From assembly GCA_900550825.1 (NCBI GenBank), contig URTZ01000124.1:1-5917 (forward strand): 5,917 bases of DNA, given 5' to 3'. Origin of the DNA: an uncultured Collinsella sp. (lineage in GTDB: Bacteria > Actinomycetota > Coriobacteriia > Coriobacteriales > Coriobacteriaceae). The position numbers and the translations under genes were made by a program. Of this stretch, positions 5,063-5,917 are shown piece after piece (the first letter of the stretch is position 1; each line of letters starts with the position of its first letter). The notes under the pieces are model-generated. The model made no database searches and was not told where the DNA came from. It was given only the letters and a program-made list of their open reading frames with translations.

Positions 5063-5917
5063 ATGGCTCTTTGGGGCGGTCGTTTTGAGGCGGGCGTGGC
5101 CGAGGTCACGCAGGAGTTTGGCGCGTCGCTGCCGGTCGACAAACATCTCTATAAGCAGGATATCGCCGGCTCTAAGGCGCATGCCAAGATGTTGGCCGCC
5201 CAGGGCATCATCAGTGCCGAGGACGAGCAGGCGATTGCCAAGGGCCTGACCGGAATCGAACAGGATATCGATGCCGGCAACTTCACCTTCGATATCAACG
5301 ATGAGGACATTCATATGTCCATCGAGAGCGAGCTGACGCGTCGCATCGGCGAGGCTGGCAAGCGCTTGCATACTGGGCGTTCGCGCAACGACCAGGTGGC
5401 GACCGATACGCGCCTGGGCATCAAGGCGCTGGCCAAGGAGCTCATGGAGGCCAATCTTGAGCTGCGCCATGTGCTGGTGGATGCGGCCAAGAAGTACGAC
5501 AAGGTGATTCTGCCGGGCTACACGCATATGCAGCACGCTCAGCCCGTGCTGCTCTCGCATCATCTGCTGGCGTATTCCTGGATGTTCGCGCGCGACTTTA
5601 CGCGCCTGAAGGCCGCCTTTGATGCCGCCGACAACTGCCCGCTGGGTGCTGCCGCGCTTGCCGGTACGAGCTATCCGCTCGATCGCCAGATGACGGCTGC
5701 TGAACTTGGCTTTGCGGGCGTGATTCCCAACTCGCTCGATGCGGTTTCCGACCGTGATTTCCTGCTCGATCTGCATTATGCCGGATCCGTCATGGCGATG
5801 CACCTGTCGCGTCTTTCCGAGGAGATCGTGCTGTGGTGCTCCTGGGAGTTTAAGTATGTGGACCTGGACGACGCCTATTCCACCGGCTCCTCCATCATGC
5901 CCCAGAAGAAGAACCCC
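5063..5917 (+). CDS. argH: Argininosuccinate lyase, 3' end outside window
   Basis: Cleaves argininosuccinate to arginine and fumarate, the final step of arginine synthesis; a homotetrameric cytoplasmic enzyme of the fumarase/aspartase superfamily whose active sites are built from several subunits. The window shows 285 codons of an expected ~460. The start MALWGGRFE is typical of the family. Visible motifs: HTGRSRND (103-110), GYTHMQHAQP (152-161, with the conserved catalytic-region His155), and the superfamily signature GSSIMPQKKNP (275-285) carrying the catalytic serine loop; the window ends inside it. The N-terminal domain and most of the central helical bundle are present and undamaged. 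It lies downstream of argG in the same direction, so an arginine-synthesis cluster is likely to continue beyond the window. Confidence 0.97.
   Translation, partial: MALWGGRFEAGVAEVTQEFGASLPVDKHLYKQDIAGSKAHAKMLAAQGIISAEDEQAIAKGLTGIEQDIDAGNFTFDINDEDIHMSIESELTRRIGEAGKRLHTGRSRNDQVATDTRLGIKALAKELMEANLELRHVLVDAAKKYDKVILPGYTHMQHAQPVLLSHHLLAYSWMFARDFTRLKAAFDAADNCPLGAAALAGTSYPLDRQMTAAELGFAGVIPNSLDAVSDRDFLLDLHYAGSVMAMHLSRLSEEIVLWCSWEFKYVDLDDAYSTGSSIMPQKKNP

Overview
The window is GC-rich and laid out like a bacterial chromosome with compact, ordinary housekeeping genes. The codon usage and the type of ArgG, ArgH and Pol I suggest an actinobacterial genome, and my best guess is a gut Coriobacteriia such as Collinsella. 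That guess rests on general familiarity, not on a database search. No mobile element, CRISPR array, tRNA or rRNA was recognised.

Layout. Bases 1-1658 (+) are the 3' two thirds of polA (DNA polymerase I), cut by the window edge. It is followed by a strong intrinsic terminator (1693-1726) and a nested inverted repeat (1793-1920) that fills the gap to a convergent gene. That gene, 1932-2759 (-), encodes a Cof-type HAD phosphatase. A 554-base non-coding stretch (2760-3313) separates it from the divergent arginine genes. This stretch holds a candidate promoter, small palindromes and an apparent attenuation leader: a 24-codon ORF (3034-3108) with a good Shine-Dalgarno site that contains six Arg codons and ends Arg-Arg-Arg-stop, followed by two mutually exclusive RNA folds, one of them terminator-like.

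Then come argG (3314-4540, argininosuccinate synthase), an inter-gene region with a GC-rich terminator-like hairpin (4694-4723), a 56-codon small ORF with its own Shine-Dalgarno site (4774-4944), and argH (5063 to the window end, argininosuccinate lyase, 285 codons visible). ArgG and ArgH catalyse the last two steps of arginine synthesis: citrulline + aspartate + ATP to argininosuccinate, then to arginine + fumarate.

Two things stand out. First, argG is interrupted by an in-frame TAG at codon 139 (3728-3730), while the sequence on both sides is fully conserved in the same frame. It is a fresh nonsense mutation, a sequencing or assembly error, or (less likely) a read-through codon. Second, the argG leader looks like an arginine-sensing, ribosome-mediated attenuator. 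The small ORF between argG and argH is the other candidate for something undescribed.
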